From an uncultured Spirochaetaceae bacterium (GTDB lineage: Bacteria > Spirochaetota > Spirochaetia > Sphaerochaetales > Sphaerochaetaceae), in assembly GCA_944389505.1 (NCBI GenBank), contig CALXMP010000002.1, positions 1 through 64,000 on the forward strand: DNA of 64,000 nucleotides. The letters are read 5' to 3'. The notes under the pieces are model-generated. The model did no database searches. It had not been told where the DNA came from and saw only the letters and a program-made list of their open reading frames with translations. Of this stretch, positions 8,449-17,908 are shown one piece after another. Made by a program: the position numbers and the translations under genes. Position 1 is the first letter of the stretch. Every line of letters starts with the position of its first letter.

Positions 8449-8909
8449 TGGCGCAGAAGAAGCGTATCGATGATACGAATAAGGCTATAATCAGATCATT
8501 GTCGGATGGGCGCAAGCCATACTCCGCAATCGCCGAGGAGCTTGGGATCACGGAGAATACCGTAAGGTCCCGCGTGAACAAGCTCATCGATGATGGTGTC
8601 CTCTCAATAACAGGTCTTGTCGATCCTGAGACGATGCCTGGACTGCAGGTCGTCATGATGGGCGTCAAGCTTAAGACCATGGAGCTGGAGCGGAAGGCAA
8701 AGGAGTTCTGCTCCCTCCGCGGGGTTATCTCCGCTGCAGTCGTCACAGGCCGCTACGATCTAATCGTCCAGCTTACCCTGTCGGAGGAGGAAGGGCTGTC
8801 GCTCCTGGATTTCTTCCGCTATGAGCTCACGAAGGTCGCAGAGGTCCTCGAGGTGGAATCATTCGTGGTGTATCAGTCCCATTCGCTCTGGGTGCCATAC
8901 AATATGTGA
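8448..8909 (+). CDS. Lrp/AsnC-family transcriptional regulator
   Basis: A 153-residue regulator with an N-terminal winged helix-turn-helix (DDTNKAIIRSLSDG, then ITENTVRSRVNKLIDDG) and a C-terminal RAM/ligand-binding domain (VVTGRYDLIVQL near residues 100-112). Members form dimers or octamers that bind amino acids. Its start overlaps the serC stop (TGATG), so it is translated with the serine enzymes and probably controls them. The palindrome around the serA -10 is a natural target. The effector may be serine or glycine, but the sequence does not show it. Confidence 0.88.
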   Translation: MAQKKRIDDTNKAIIRSLSDGRKPYSAIAEELGITENTVRSRVNKLIDDGVLSITGLVDPETMPGLQVVMMGVKLKTMELERKAKEFCSLRGVISAAVVTGRYDLIVQLTLSEEEGLSLLDFFRYELTKVAEVLEVESFVVYQSHSLWVPYNM

Positions 8910-8927
8910 CAGACTGTTCCTGAATAC

Positions 8928-8949
8928 GATCCCAGGTTTTCCTGGGATC
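8928..8949. terminator. Hairpin after the serine operon
   Basis: Perfect 9-base stem GATCCCAGG/CCTGGGATC (8928-8936 with 8941-8949) with a TTTT loop, 18 bases after the regulator gene stop. There is no good T-run, so it may act as an mRNA 3'-end protector or a weak terminator. Confidence 0.5.
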
Positions 8950-8992
8950 ATTCCATATCAGCTCCTGAATGTGGCAGTGCCGCTGATTTTTA

Positions 8993-9001
8993 TGCTATAA
9001 T
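8993..9001 (+). promoter_or_regulatory. Extended -10 promoter of the DHOD-like gene
   Basis: TGC directly before a consensus TATAAT (8996-9001), an extended -10. No convincing -35 is visible. The start codon at 9019 with its AAAAGGAG site follows 17 bases later. Confidence 0.5.
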
Positions 9002-9018
9002 CATGAAAAGGAGCTGAA

Positions 9019-9990
9019 ATGTTAAACACTGAATATCTTGGTTTGAAGCTTAAATCTCCTGTGATTGTGTCCTCCGGTCCGCTCACACAGAATGCTGTCT
9101 CGCTTAAGAAATGCGAGGAAGCCGGTGCTGGCGCTGTTGTCCTCAAGTCTATTTTCGAGGAGCAGATCGAGTCCGATGTCTCGGCGGAGATGGAGAAGAA
9201 CGCGGAGTTCCTCCAGCATTCTTCTGCAGAGGGTTTTTTCGAGGAATCATCAAAGAATTACTATATCGATCGCTATATGAAGCTGCTTACAGCTGCCAAG
9301 AAGGAGCTTTCCATCCCTGTCATCGCATCAATATCGGCAATGCGCATGGACAGCTGGATTGAGTATGCAAAGCGCTTTGAGGCTTGCGGCGCGGATGCCA
9401 TAGAGCTCAACTACTATCCTATAGCCTCGGATGCATCTGTCCCCGGCTCTGAGGTCGATGAGAAGGCAATCGAGTTCGCAGAGATTGCAAGAAAGAATAT
9501 CTCGGTGCCTCTTTCGATAAAGATCGGCTATAAGTACTCATCCCTTGCGAACATCATCAGGTCATTCGATAAGGCCGGCATTGATGGAGCTGTTCTCTTC
9601 AACAGGTTCTTCCGCCCTGATATCGATACCGAGACGCTTGAGTTCACTGCATCATCCCCGTCATCATCCCCTGATGAATATGGCGAGGCTCTGAGATGGA
9701 TAGGTCTCATGAGCGGCGAGGTGAAGATGGATCTCTGCGGCAACACAGGAATCCATGATGGCAACACCGTCGTGAAGATGATCCTTGCAGGAGCTCCTGC
9801 GGTTGAGATCTGCACGGCTATCGTGAAGAAGGGTTTCTCCGTTATCGGTGAAATGAATAGCTTTATCGAGGACTGGATGAAGCGCCATGGCTATTCATCT
9901 ATCAATGAATTCAAGGGCCTCCTTGCTCAGGAGAAGACCGGAGAAGGGTATAAGTGGGAACGCACCCAGTTCCTTAAGACGATAAACTGA
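9019..9990 (+). CDS. Dihydroorotate dehydrogenase-like flavoprotein
   Basis: An FMN-dependent TIM-barrel protein of the class 1 dihydroorotate dehydrogenase superfamily (323 residues). Family marks include LGLKLKSPVIVSSGPL at the N-terminus, a conserved VVLKSIFEEQI, ADAIELNYYP near residues 127-137, SIKIGYKYS, and the phosphate-binding end GNTGIHDGNTVVKMILAGA near 240-258. It differs from true PyrD in its substrate loop and is not next to other pyrimidine genes, so its substrate is open. It is the first gene of a three-gene unit with an acyltransferase and a lipoprotein, each overlapping the next. Confidence 0.82.
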   Translation: MLNTEYLGLKLKSPVIVSSGPLTQNAVSLKKCEEAGAGAVVLKSIFEEQIESDVSAEMEKNAEFLQHSSAEGFFEESSKNYYIDRYMKLLTAAKKELSIPVIASISAMRMDSWIEYAKRFEACGADAIELNYYPIASDASVPGSEVDEKAIEFAEIARKNISVPLSIKIGYKYSSLANIIRSFDKAGIDGAVLFNRFFRPDIDTETLEFTASSPSSSPDEYGEALRWIGLMSGEVKMDLCGNTGIHDGNTVVKMILAGAPAVEICTAIVKKGFSVIGEMNSFIEDWMKRHGYSSINEFKGLLAQEKTGEGYKWERTQFLKTIN

Positions 9991-11117
9991 TGGATCTATC
10001 TAAGTACAGGGATATAGCTCCGTATAGGGGCGATGATTTCAAGGCCGCGATACAGAGGCTTCTTGATGGTGTGGAGTATCTGGGGGAGTTCATCTCCCTC
10101 CTTTCCGGCTCAGATGATGAGCAGAAGACGCTCGAGTATACTTCGCTCATCATGCATAACATATCGAAGGTGACCGACTACGATAGCTTCCTGCGGAATA
10201 TCACAGCAGGGCTCTTCATTCCTACGGTTATCAAGCGCACGATGACGGAGTTTACCGCTTCAGGAGCGGAGAACCTCGATCCGAAGAAAGGCTATCTCTT
10301 CATATCAAATCACAGGGATATTATCCTTGACTGCGCGCTCCTCGATTATGCACTGCTCCTTGCAGACAGACAGCTCTGCGAGATGGCTTTCGGCGACAAT
10401 CTCATAATCAACCAGTTCACCGAGGATCTCTTCCGCCTCAATGGCGGCGTCGTGATCCGCAGAGAGCTTCCGATGAGGGAGAAGTATCTGGAATCGATAA
10501 GGATCTCCGAGTACTTCGTCGATGTCGTCACGGAGATGAATAAGCCGATATGGGTTGCTCAGAAATCAGGACGGTCGAAGGATGGTATCGATGAGACCCA
10601 GCCTGCGATCATTAAGATGCTCTATCTCTCGAAGAAGGGATCTGGCATAAGCTTCCAGGAACTGATCAATTCGATGAACATAGTGCCTGTGGCAGTCAGC
10701 TACGAGTATGATCCGAATGATATCAACAAAGGGCGCGAGGAGATTCTCCGCAAGGCCCATGACGGGGCATATGAGAAGAAGCGCTATGAGGATCTTATTT
10801 CGATGGCACGTGGCATGAAATGCCAGAAGGGCAGGGTGCATATGACAATAGGCAAACCCCTCCATGGCGATTTCGTGGATGCTAACGAAGTTGCCAGGGA
10901 GATTGACCGCCAGATCCATCTCGGCTATAAGCTCTGGGATACGAACTTGTTCGCATACAGCTACCTTGAGAATGACAATAGGTTCGCCTCTGATCTCAGT
11001 GGATTCGATGGTGATGCGTTCCTTGCCCGGTTCAGCCATCTCTCTCCCGACGTCAGGGATTTCGTACTGAACAGCTATGCCAATCCTGTAAGGATGGCAA
11101 TCAAAGAGGGCAGATGA
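9990..11117 (+). CDS. Glycerolipid acyltransferase (PlsC/PlsB-like)
   Basis: The 375-residue protein has the lysophospholipid acyltransferase core: FISNHRDIILD near residues 103-113 (His-containing block 1), GGVVIRREL near 150 (block 2), and IVPVAVSYEYDP near 229-240 (block 4). AQKSGRSKDG near 190 replaces the usual EGTRSR block. Members transfer acyl groups to glycerol-3-phosphate or lysophosphatidate at the inner membrane face. The variant belongs to a group first noticed in Bacteroidetes-type genomes. The start overlaps the previous stop (TGATG). Confidence 0.75.
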   Translation: MDLSKYRDIAPYRGDDFKAAIQRLLDGVEYLGEFISLLSGSDDEQKTLEYTSLIMHNISKVTDYDSFLRNITAGLFIPTVIKRTMTEFTASGAENLDPKKGYLFISNHRDIILDCALLDYALLLADRQLCEMAFGDNLIINQFTEDLFRLNGGVVIRRELPMREKYLESIRISEYFVDVVTEMNKPIWVAQKSGRSKDGIDETQPAIIKMLYLSKKGSGISFQELINSMNIVPVAVSYEYDPNDINKGREEILRKAHDGAYEKKRYEDLISMARGMKCQKGRVHMTIGKPLHGDFVDANEVAREIDRQIHLGYKLWDTNLFAYSYLENDNRFASDLSGFDGDAFLARFSHLSPDVRDFVLNSYANPVRMAIKEGR

Positions 11118-11719
11118 GGAAGTTCCTTCCCGTTATTGCTCTGATGCTCCTCCTTTTCTCCTGCAGCAAGGAGGAGTTTTCCGTTTCATCGCTCTCCCTT
11201 CATTCCAATGATTCAATCTCAATAGAGGAGGGAAGGGAACGTAGGGATTCTGTTCTCATACTCTCTGCATCCCTGAGCGATGAGGATGCATCATATTCAT
11301 TCCGTGCAGTCTCTCCCGATGGGGATCTTTCCTGGGAAGGTCCTTTTGATGGGAGCGGGGTAAGGCGTGCGGAGCTTGAAATCACCCCCGGCGCTTCGTT
11401 CCCTGAGGGCACCTATTCCATCATAATCTACTCTGATAAAGGAACAGAGTACTCTGGAAGCATGGAGTACAGGGCAGGGGATGGATACCCGTACTTCGGT
11501 CCGGATGGGCTCACGATGGATGCATATGCCGTCGAGAGCGATATCAACGGGCTGGTCGTCGGTCGCGGCAGCAGAAAGAGCGGCTACCGTCCATCCCCTT
11601 ATGCCTCCGATGCTGTCATCACGCTCACTGACAGATACGGAAACAGCATCGAGGTAAACGACGATCTCAGTCTGTACGTCCCGCCATCAGCCTCAGATCC
11701 CTCTCAGACAGCTTTATGA
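11114..11719 (+). CDS. Hypothetical lipoprotein
   Basis: Not a family I recognise. The 201 residues begin with a lipoprotein signal (MRKFLPVIALMLLLFSC, lipobox LFSC), so the mature protein is membrane-anchored from Cys17. Most of the chain is Ser-, Asp- and Gly-rich and looks like a small beta-sandwich followed by a second part with VGRGSRKSGYRPSPYASDAVITL. It overlaps the acyltransferase by four bases at its start and the convergent mutL gene by 53 bases at its end. Confidence 0.7.
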   Translation: MRKFLPVIALMLLLFSCSKEEFSVSSLSLHSNDSISIEEGRERRDSVLILSASLSDEDASYSFRAVSPDGDLSWEGPFDGSGVRRAELEITPGASFPEGTYSIIIYSDKGTEYSGSMEYRAGDGYPYFGPDGLTMDAYAVESDINGLVVGRGSRKSGYRPSPYASDAVITLTDRYGNSIEVNDDLSLYVPPSASDPSQTAL

Positions 11720-13457
11720 TGAATGTCCTCCCGTGAGGGCAGGCAGGCTCATCCAGTGCAAGCACCCTCTCTATGAGGGATTCCGCGCTCCATCTGTCTA
11801 TGCTGTCTCCAGCCTTTATCGCTGCTCTGCACGCAATCACAGCGAACAGCTTCGCTTCAAGCTCGTTCTCATCGAGTCTGGATGATTCAATGAAGTCAAC
11901 GATTTCCGTCTCAATCGGACGGCATGCTGCCGGCAGCGATGTTATCTCCCACTCGCCATCGTCACGCTTGGCAAGCATAATCCCCAGCTTCGTATAGACA
12001 TGGCTGTGCCTGTCAAGGAATGCGGAGGATATGCTGTCCGTCTCAATGTGTATCGGAACAAGGAGTTTCTGCACGCTCTTCTGCTTTATGAGCTCGTTGT
12101 ACAGAATCCTCTCATGCGCCGCATGCTGATCGATGAATACAAGCTCACCATCGATCTCTGCAATAAGGAATAGATTGAAGGCCTGTCCGATGTATCTGAA
12201 AGGAATCCTTGAATCTTCCGTCTTCTCCTCGGTTGCTTCAGGATTTTCAGCCTTTGCTTCCATCCGCCTCTCTTTCAGGGCCTTTGCCTTCTCAAGCCAT
12301 GCCTTATCTGTCTCTGTATAGCTCTGGCTTCTTTCCCCCATAGGGGAGAATCCTGATGATGCTGGCCTGTGATAGCTCTGCTGATGGTATGGCTGTGCCG
12401 GTCTGCCATTCTCCGTGCGTCTGGCGTTATCGAGATAGAACTCAGGCTGTATCGGTTCAATCCTCGGTATCTTCCTCTTTATACCACTCTGAAGAAGCGT
12501 TGTGATTGCATGATGGATTTCAGCCTTGTTCCTCAGCTTTACCTCTCTCTTTGCAGGATGGATATTGAAATCCGCAAGCTCAGGGCTGTCATGGATGAAG
12601 ACAGCGGCATACGGGAATGATCCGCCAGGAAGCAGCTCTCCATAGCCATATGTGACTGCCTGCTGGATAGGGTAGTCATCTACAGGCCTGTTGTTGACAT
12701 ATACCCTGATCTCCTTCCTGTCCGAGCGCTTTACAGATGAGTTTCCCGCTATGATATCGATTGAGAATCCTTCTCCTTCCGTATGGAGATCTTCGACATC
12801 CGCATCGGCTATTCCCTCACTCCTGTAGAGCATCATAACCCGCTCCTTAAGCGTCTCTGCAGCAGGCCAGTCCAGCCGCAGTGCGCCATCTGATACGAAG
12901 GAGAATCTTACGGAAGGGAAGGCAAGAGCCTTTGAAACAAGGAGTGCTCTCACCATCTGGGCTTCTGTCTGAGCCCTTTTCAGGAATGAGCGCCGCGCAG
13001 GGATATCGGAGAAGAGATTCTCCGCAGTCGCAATCGTTCCTTTATCAGGGCCAGAGGAGATTATAGGCTCCCTCCTGCCGTTATCGATTACGAGCGTCGA
13101 TGCTTCGCCGGTCTCAGACGATCTTGTCTTTATGGAAAGCCTTGAGACAGCGCCGATGGAGTAGAGTGCCTCTCCTCTGAATCCAAGTGTCGTTATGCTG
13201 TAGAGGTCATCCTCGTCGTGGATCTTGCTTGTCGCATGCCTGTTGCCAAGAACCTCAAGGTCTTCCCTGGATATCCCGATGCCATTATCAATCACGGAGA
13301 GGCGGTCAACACCGCCTCCCTCTATTTCAACTCTGATCTCCGTCGCTCCCGCATCCAGGGAGTTATCAAGGAATTCCCTGAGTATCGACTGGGGGCGCTC
13401 AATCACCTCCCCGGCAGCTATCCTTGATGCCAGCCGGGGTTCGAGAAGTCTTATCAT
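11667..13457 (-). CDS. mutL: DNA mismatch repair protein MutL
   Basis: Couples MutS recognition to strand incision. The GHKL ATPase N-terminus is clear: IAAGEVIERPQSILREFLDNSLDAG, DNGIGIS, then GFRGEALYSIGAVS. The C-terminal endonuclease domain keeps its metal-site motifs: DQHAAHERILYNE, ACRAAIKAGD and CPHGR. It is therefore a nicking MutL as in bacteria without MutH. The 596-residue length is normal. Its ATG overlaps the stop of the large outer-membrane protein gene upstream, so it may depend on that gene's promoter. Confidence 0.95.
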   Translation of the reverse strand: MIRLLEPRLASRIAAGEVIERPQSILREFLDNSLDAGATEIRVEIEGGGVDRLSVIDNGIGISREDLEVLGNRHATSKIHDEDDLYSITTLGFRGEALYSIGAVSRLSIKTRSSETGEASTLVIDNGRREPIISSGPDKGTIATAENLFSDIPARRSFLKRAQTEAQMVRALLVSKALAFPSVRFSFVSDGALRLDWPAAETLKERVMMLYRSEGIADADVEDLHTEGEGFSIDIIAGNSSVKRSDRKEIRVYVNNRPVDDYPIQQAVTYGYGELLPGGSFPYAAVFIHDSPELADFNIHPAKREVKLRNKAEIHHAITTLLQSGIKRKIPRIEPIQPEFYLDNARRTENGRPAQPYHQQSYHRPASSGFSPMGERSQSYTETDKAWLEKAKALKERRMEAKAENPEATEEKTEDSRIPFRYIGQAFNLFLIAEIDGELVFIDQHAAHERILYNELIKQKSVQKLLVPIHIETDSISSAFLDRHSHVYTKLGIMLAKRDDGEWEITSLPAACRPIETEIVDFIESSRLDENELEAKLFAVIACRAAIKAGDSIDRWSAESLIERVLALDEPACPHGRTFIIKLSERDLRLMAGRTD

Positions 13458-16400
13458 CAGAACACGAACCTCGCTTTAACGCTGAGCTCCAGCGCTGGAT
13501 CGCTGTTCATCGTCAGAATATTCATGTACGGCTGCTCTGCATCGGCATGGAATGCCGTCCTGAGCTCTGCATTGAATCCGACGATACCGAATGTGAAATC
13601 CGCACCAAGCGCGAATATCGTATCGGGCGAGAGCATATAATCCGTGAATCCAAGGCCCTTTGAGAAGGATGATGCGAAATCGCACCTTGCGAATCTGCCA
13701 TAGAGCCTTGCGCTATTGCTGACCATTCCACCGAGCGAAATCGAGAGCGTATCGCTGTAGCGTCCGTTATCGATATCGCTGAACATCGCTACGATGCTGT
13801 CGATAGCATAGGAGATACCGAAGTCAACATAGCCGAAATCCAGTGAGTATGCGGCTTTGATATACCAGCCTGGATCGGATATATCGGTCATGCTGCTTAT
13901 GATGCGGCCATTCCTTGCAGTGAACTCGTTGAAGAGATCCGGTCCGATCCTTCCAGACCTGTATCCTGTCTGGAGCGAGATATCCATTCCGTTGCCGCTG
14001 TATGCGAGCTCTGCACCGATGAGGTAGTCGTAGAATGTTCCGTTCTGGAAGTCATAGATGACATTCGTCTCTGTAGCTATTCCATCGCGGTACTTCGTTC
14101 CCATCTCTCCCATGATGAATGCGGATACTCTGAATCCATAGAATGGGATATCTATCCTGAACTCAGGATACATCAGGAGCTCATATGTCTCCGATGATGC
14201 GAAGAGCATCTCCATCGGCACATTTATGCTGAATGAGAGCGAATCGAGATCGATAGGATAGAAACCGATGCTGAATTCGCTGATATGCGGTGCTTCCATA
14301 TTGTCAGCATAGATGCCGATCGCAAGGTTCGGGAAGTTGAAGCCGATGCGGAGCGAGAGCGCATCGTTCCATCCATAATCGGAGAAGAGCGTTCCATTCT
14401 TCCTGTATCCGCGCTCTGCAAGGAGGTAGGCTATTGTGTCATGCCCGTCTCCAAGCGTAATGTGGTCGATGAGAGCAAATGAATCGGTTATGGCTCTGTA
14501 GATCTTGTTGTCATCAGATCCCGTTCCGAAATCCCAGAGCTTCCTGCCATTCATTCCGGCAAGATACAGCGATCCAGCATCATCGAATGCCATCTTGATA
14601 GGTGCTCTGAATGCCGCTTCCGTAAGTCCGCTTCCGAAGGAGATGACAGGCATTACGAGTATCTCTGGTGTGTAGGCTGATGAGTAGGCATTCGTAAAGC
14701 CAGTCTCAAGCTCGAAACCTACAGGAAGGGTGCTGCTGTATCCTTCGGTCCTTTCCTTGTCGCGTCCGAATGCTGATACGCTTGCTCCTGCTGTAAGAGA
14801 CCAGGCCTGATCCATGTATGCGGCCTTGATGTATGCCGATACAGGACCTGCGTCGGATGAAAGACCTGCGAAGAATCCTGAGTTCTTGTCATAGTCGCTG
14901 AATGCAAGGACGTCGCGGGCCCTGAATCCTCCGAAGATCCTGACGCCCCAGAGGTTGATATATGCCGTGACATCAGCATATCCATTGCCATTGACGAATG
15001 ATACCGATGCTGTGTCGATATCGAACCAGGTCCTGAAGTCAATGCCGAACCATCTGTTTTCATACCCGGCCTTTCCGATGATTGTCACATACTCGCCAGC
15101 TGGTGCACTGTAGAAGCTGCTTCCTGCATTACCATAGTGGAGATCGCCGGTAGAGTAGGCTGCTCCGACCTCAGCAGAGAATCCTCCGAACCTTAGTGGA
15201 AGCGTGACGGATACAAGATATCCATTCTCTGTGAATGGATTTGCTGTGTAATCGCCGGAGAGCATCGTCGCAGCACCTGCCCTGAGTCCGATGTAAGATG
15301 TTCCCGTATACACGAATGGGATATCTATGGAGACCTCAGGATAGAGTATTGAATCCTTTATATCGCTGTGGCTTATCGATGCAAGCGCTTCAAGCCTGAA
15401 CGTAAGCGGATAGCTTTCCGATACGGAGAATGCGAACGAAAGGCCTGCTGTCGACCAACCTTCCTCGATGCCATTCACATCATAGCTTCTGGTCATCGTA
15501 AGATCATCGAACCAAAGGCGGTGGCTGTAATATGTCGAATGGTACTCATGGTTGAATGAGAGTGCCTGGTTCTCTCCATCCCATCCATGCATGAGTCCGC
15601 TATAAAGCCCAAGGGTATCACCGCTGAGCGTGGAGTAGCGGTCAACGGCGAGGATAACGCTCTCATCGATTGATCTGTATCTTATCTCGTCGATGAAATC
15701 GAAGGCATATCCAAGCCAGCCATATACATCGCGTGAGCTCTCATCCCATGCGCTCTTTATGTGCATCGGATCGATGTTAAGGGCGGCTCTGAATGATCCA
15801 AGCGAGAATACAGGCTGGATAGCCGCTCTGACCGATGTATTGCCGAGGCTGTCGGTATAGGCTCTGCCAAGAAGCCCGATATCAAATGAGAAGCTGTCCT
15901 TCAGTTCGCCTGAAATGACAGGTTCCTCAGCTGTGATGGCAGGCTCTTCCTCCTGTACGCTTATGATTGTTCCTTCACCGCCTTCTATGATGGCTGTTCC
16001 CTCTGCTTCTGCAGCAGGAGCATACATGGCTGCAATATATTCGACGATGTCATTGAAGAGTACCTCTGCATTCGCATTCGCAGTCTCCCTGGAGATTGAC
16101 TGAGGAAGATTGAGCCTTGCACCGCCGTCGATGAAGCTGTATGTGATGCCATCAATATCTGAGCCATACTTTGCCGCCTCATATGCGAAGAAACCGATTG
16201 CATCATCCTCCGTTACGATAGAAGGATAGAGAATGTCCGCATAGCCATCGCCAATCGATACGATAAGATCATATCCATCGTAATTGAATATGTACTTATC
16301 GATGACAGCAGCTTCTTTCACGTCCTCGATAAGTGTTGTCTCAGGCTCTGTGGCTATCGGGGCGGAAGGAACAGCAGGAGCGGAGATGTATTCCACATAC

Positions 16401-17758
16401 TCTACGATATCCTCAAAGAGGAATGGGATATTTGCCTTTGCCGTCTCCCTTGATATTGTCTCTGGAAGATTAATCCTGACGCCGCCATCGATGAAACTGT
16501 ATGTGATGTCATCAACGGCTGAGCCATACTTTGCCACTTCATATGCGAAGAATCCAATAGCGTCATCCTCTGTCACGATGGAAGGATAGAAGAGATCAAC
16601 GCAATCATCGTTTACAGCTGCTGTAAGTGCATAGCCACCATACATGAATGAGAAGGTGTCAGCGGGCACTGCAGAGACCTGCTCGACCTCAGCAGCTTCT
16701 TCTTTGGAAAGATCCGTAATCTGGATCACTGGTCCGATAACAACCGGTGCTGATGGTACAGCTGGTGCTTCCGCTGTTTCAGGCTCCTCAATGACTGCAG
16801 GCTCTTCTGCTGCTTCTGGTTCTTCAATGTCTGCCGGTACGGAGAGGGTAGCTATGTATTCGACGATATCATTGAAGAGGACTTCTGCGTTTGCATTCGC
16901 AGTCTCTCTTGAGATTGACTGAGGAAGATCGAGCCTTGCACCGCCGTCGATGAAGCTGTATGTGATGCCATCAATGGCTGAGCCATACTTTGCCGCCTCA
17001 TATGCGAAGAAGCCGATTGCATCATCCTCCGTTACGATGGATGGATAGAGGATGTCCGCATAGCCATCGCTGACAAGGACGGTGAGTGTATAACCGACAT
17101 ATGTGAAATCATGCCTGTCAATCACCGGCTCCGGTTCTTCGACGATAGTTTCAGGTACTTTCTCTGCTACCGCAGGCTCTTCATCATATATGATTCTGTC
17201 CCTGACAACCGATGCATTGTAGTAATCAGCGGCTGAGATGGCGAATGCTTCCTGTGAGGCTGTTCTGTTTACACCGCTCATAGGAGCGACTTCGGTCTCC
17301 GTGGCTGTCACAGCATCATATGTCGTGACTGGATGGTCCGACATATTCAGGAACTGCTCTGTATCAGCATCGGTGGTGAATGCATATTCGCCCTTCCCCG
17401 GAAGGACGGTAAGCGTCGTCGGTGTGTATACGGAGAGCTCTATATCCTCGGTAAGCACGATGCTTACATCTCCTTCCATGACATACAGGGAAGGTGAGGG
17501 CAGCGTGAAGTCCGTTACCACAACAGCCGATTCAGCCTTCAGGTGGATGTCACCGAAGGGGGAGGTGAATACCTCTCCATTTCCTTTCGAGCTTATAAGG
17601 TATCCGCTATCCTGGATACCTGCAGAGACATCTGCTAGAGTGCCATCAGGCGCATAAAGCGAGACGCTGTCAATGTTTCCTTCCCCAAGGGACAGGGATA
17701 CTGCACCAAGTACAGATATTGAAAGCAATACCATCAAAGCTGTCAGGATCTTTCTCAT
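13457..17758 (-). CDS. Large outer-membrane protein with FecR-like head and three repeats
   Basis: A 1433-residue exported protein, not a named family as far as I can tell. Signal peptide MRKILTALMVLLSISVLG; residues about 25-165 form a beta-rich domain with a FecR-like flavour (FTSPFGDIHL, YVMEGDVSIVL, LTVLPGKGEYAF). Residues 218-304, 369-455 and 489-575 are three copies of one module (LYPSIVTEDDAIGFFAYE, SFIDGG, ISRETA), joined by Pro/Glu/Ala-rich linkers. From about 600 to the end there are alternating aromatic strands, and the chain ends in Phe, as expected of a beta-barrel. The start at 17758 has AGAGGG upstream; the 11 extra N-terminal residues of the longer frame were discarded. Confidence 0.72.
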   Translation of the reverse strand: MRKILTALMVLLSISVLGAVSLSLGEGNIDSVSLYAPDGTLADVSAGIQDSGYLISSKGNGEVFTSPFGDIHLKAESAVVVTDFTLPSPSLYVMEGDVSIVLTEDIELSVYTPTTLTVLPGKGEYAFTTDADTEQFLNMSDHPVTTYDAVTATETEVAPMSGVNRTASQEAFAISAADYYNASVVRDRIIYDEEPAVAEKVPETIVEEPEPVIDRHDFTYVGYTLTVLVSDGYADILYPSIVTEDDAIGFFAYEAAKYGSAIDGITYSFIDGGARLDLPQSISRETANANAEVLFNDIVEYIATLSVPADIEEPEAAEEPAVIEEPETAEAPAVPSAPVVIGPVIQITDLSKEEAAEVEQVSAVPADTFSFMYGGYALTAAVNDDCVDLFYPSIVTEDDAIGFFAYEVAKYGSAVDDITYSFIDGGVRINLPETISRETAKANIPFLFEDIVEYVEYISAPAVPSAPIATEPETTLIEDVKEAAVIDKYIFNYDGYDLIVSIGDGYADILYPSIVTEDDAIGFFAYEAAKYGSDIDGITYSFIDGGARLNLPQSISRETANANAEVLFNDIVEYIAAMYAPAAEAEGTAIIEGGEGTIISVQEEEPAITAEEPVISGELKDSFSFDIGLLGRAYTDSLGNTSVRAAIQPVFSLGSFRAALNIDPMHIKSAWDESSRDVYGWLGYAFDFIDEIRYRSIDESVILAVDRYSTLSGDTLGLYSGLMHGWDGENQALSFNHEYHSTYYSHRLWFDDLTMTRSYDVNGIEEGWSTAGLSFAFSVSESYPLTFRLEALASISHSDIKDSILYPEVSIDIPFVYTGTSYIGLRAGAATMLSGDYTANPFTENGYLVSVTLPLRFGGFSAEVGAAYSTGDLHYGNAGSSFYSAPAGEYVTIIGKAGYENRWFGIDFRTWFDIDTASVSFVNGNGYADVTAYINLWGVRIFGGFRARDVLAFSDYDKNSGFFAGLSSDAGPVSAYIKAAYMDQAWSLTAGASVSAFGRDKERTEGYSSTLPVGFELETGFTNAYSSAYTPEILVMPVISFGSGLTEAAFRAPIKMAFDDAGSLYLAGMNGRKLWDFGTGSDDNKIYRAITDSFALIDHITLGDGHDTIAYLLAERGYRKNGTLFSDYGWNDALSLRIGFNFPNLAIGIYADNMEAPHISEFSIGFYPIDLDSLSFSINVPMEMLFASSETYELLMYPEFRIDIPFYGFRVSAFIMGEMGTKYRDGIATETNVIYDFQNGTFYDYLIGAELAYSGNGMDISLQTGYRSGRIGPDLFNEFTARNGRIISSMTDISDPGWYIKAAYSLDFGYVDFGISYAIDSIVAMFSDIDNGRYSDTLSISLGGMVSNSARLYGRFARCDFASSFSKGLGFTDYMLSPDTIFALGADFTFGIVGFNAELRTAFHADAEQPYMNILTMNSDPALELSVKARFVF
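16034..17107 (-). repeat. Three in-gene repeats of about 260 bases
   Basis: Copies at about 16847-17107, 16394-16654 and 16034-16294 within the outer-membrane protein gene. The first and third copies are nearly identical over 80 residues, while the middle one differs at many positions (for example IPFLFEDIVEYV in place of AEVLFNDIVEYI). That pattern suggests recent conversion or duplication between the outer copies and room for copy-number change. Confidence 0.8.
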
Positions 17759-17857
17759 AATTACCCTCTGAAGGCGAAAACGCCCTTTCATAGTCTATCA
17801 CAGTATTCTGCGGACAAACTACTGCTTTTCTGATGCAAAGGAAAAAGTAATAGAATA

Positions 17858-17889
17858 AGAAAAACCGGTAGCGTGAGGTTTGCTACCGG
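17858..17889 (-). terminator. Terminator of the beta-helix lipoprotein gene
   Basis: Read on the minus strand: CCGGTAGC, nine-base loop, GCTACCGG, then TTTTTC. The 8-base stem is perfect (17865-17872 with 17882-17889). It isolates the lipoprotein gene from the outer-membrane protein gene. Confidence 0.85.
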
Positions 17890-17908
17890 CAATGCGATTA
17901 TTATGGAT

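Noticed and set aside
14719-15063. Minus-strand 114-residue frame inside the outer-membrane protein gene
   Set aside because: Same strand but other frame than a full-length exported protein; composition typical of an out-of-frame shadow.
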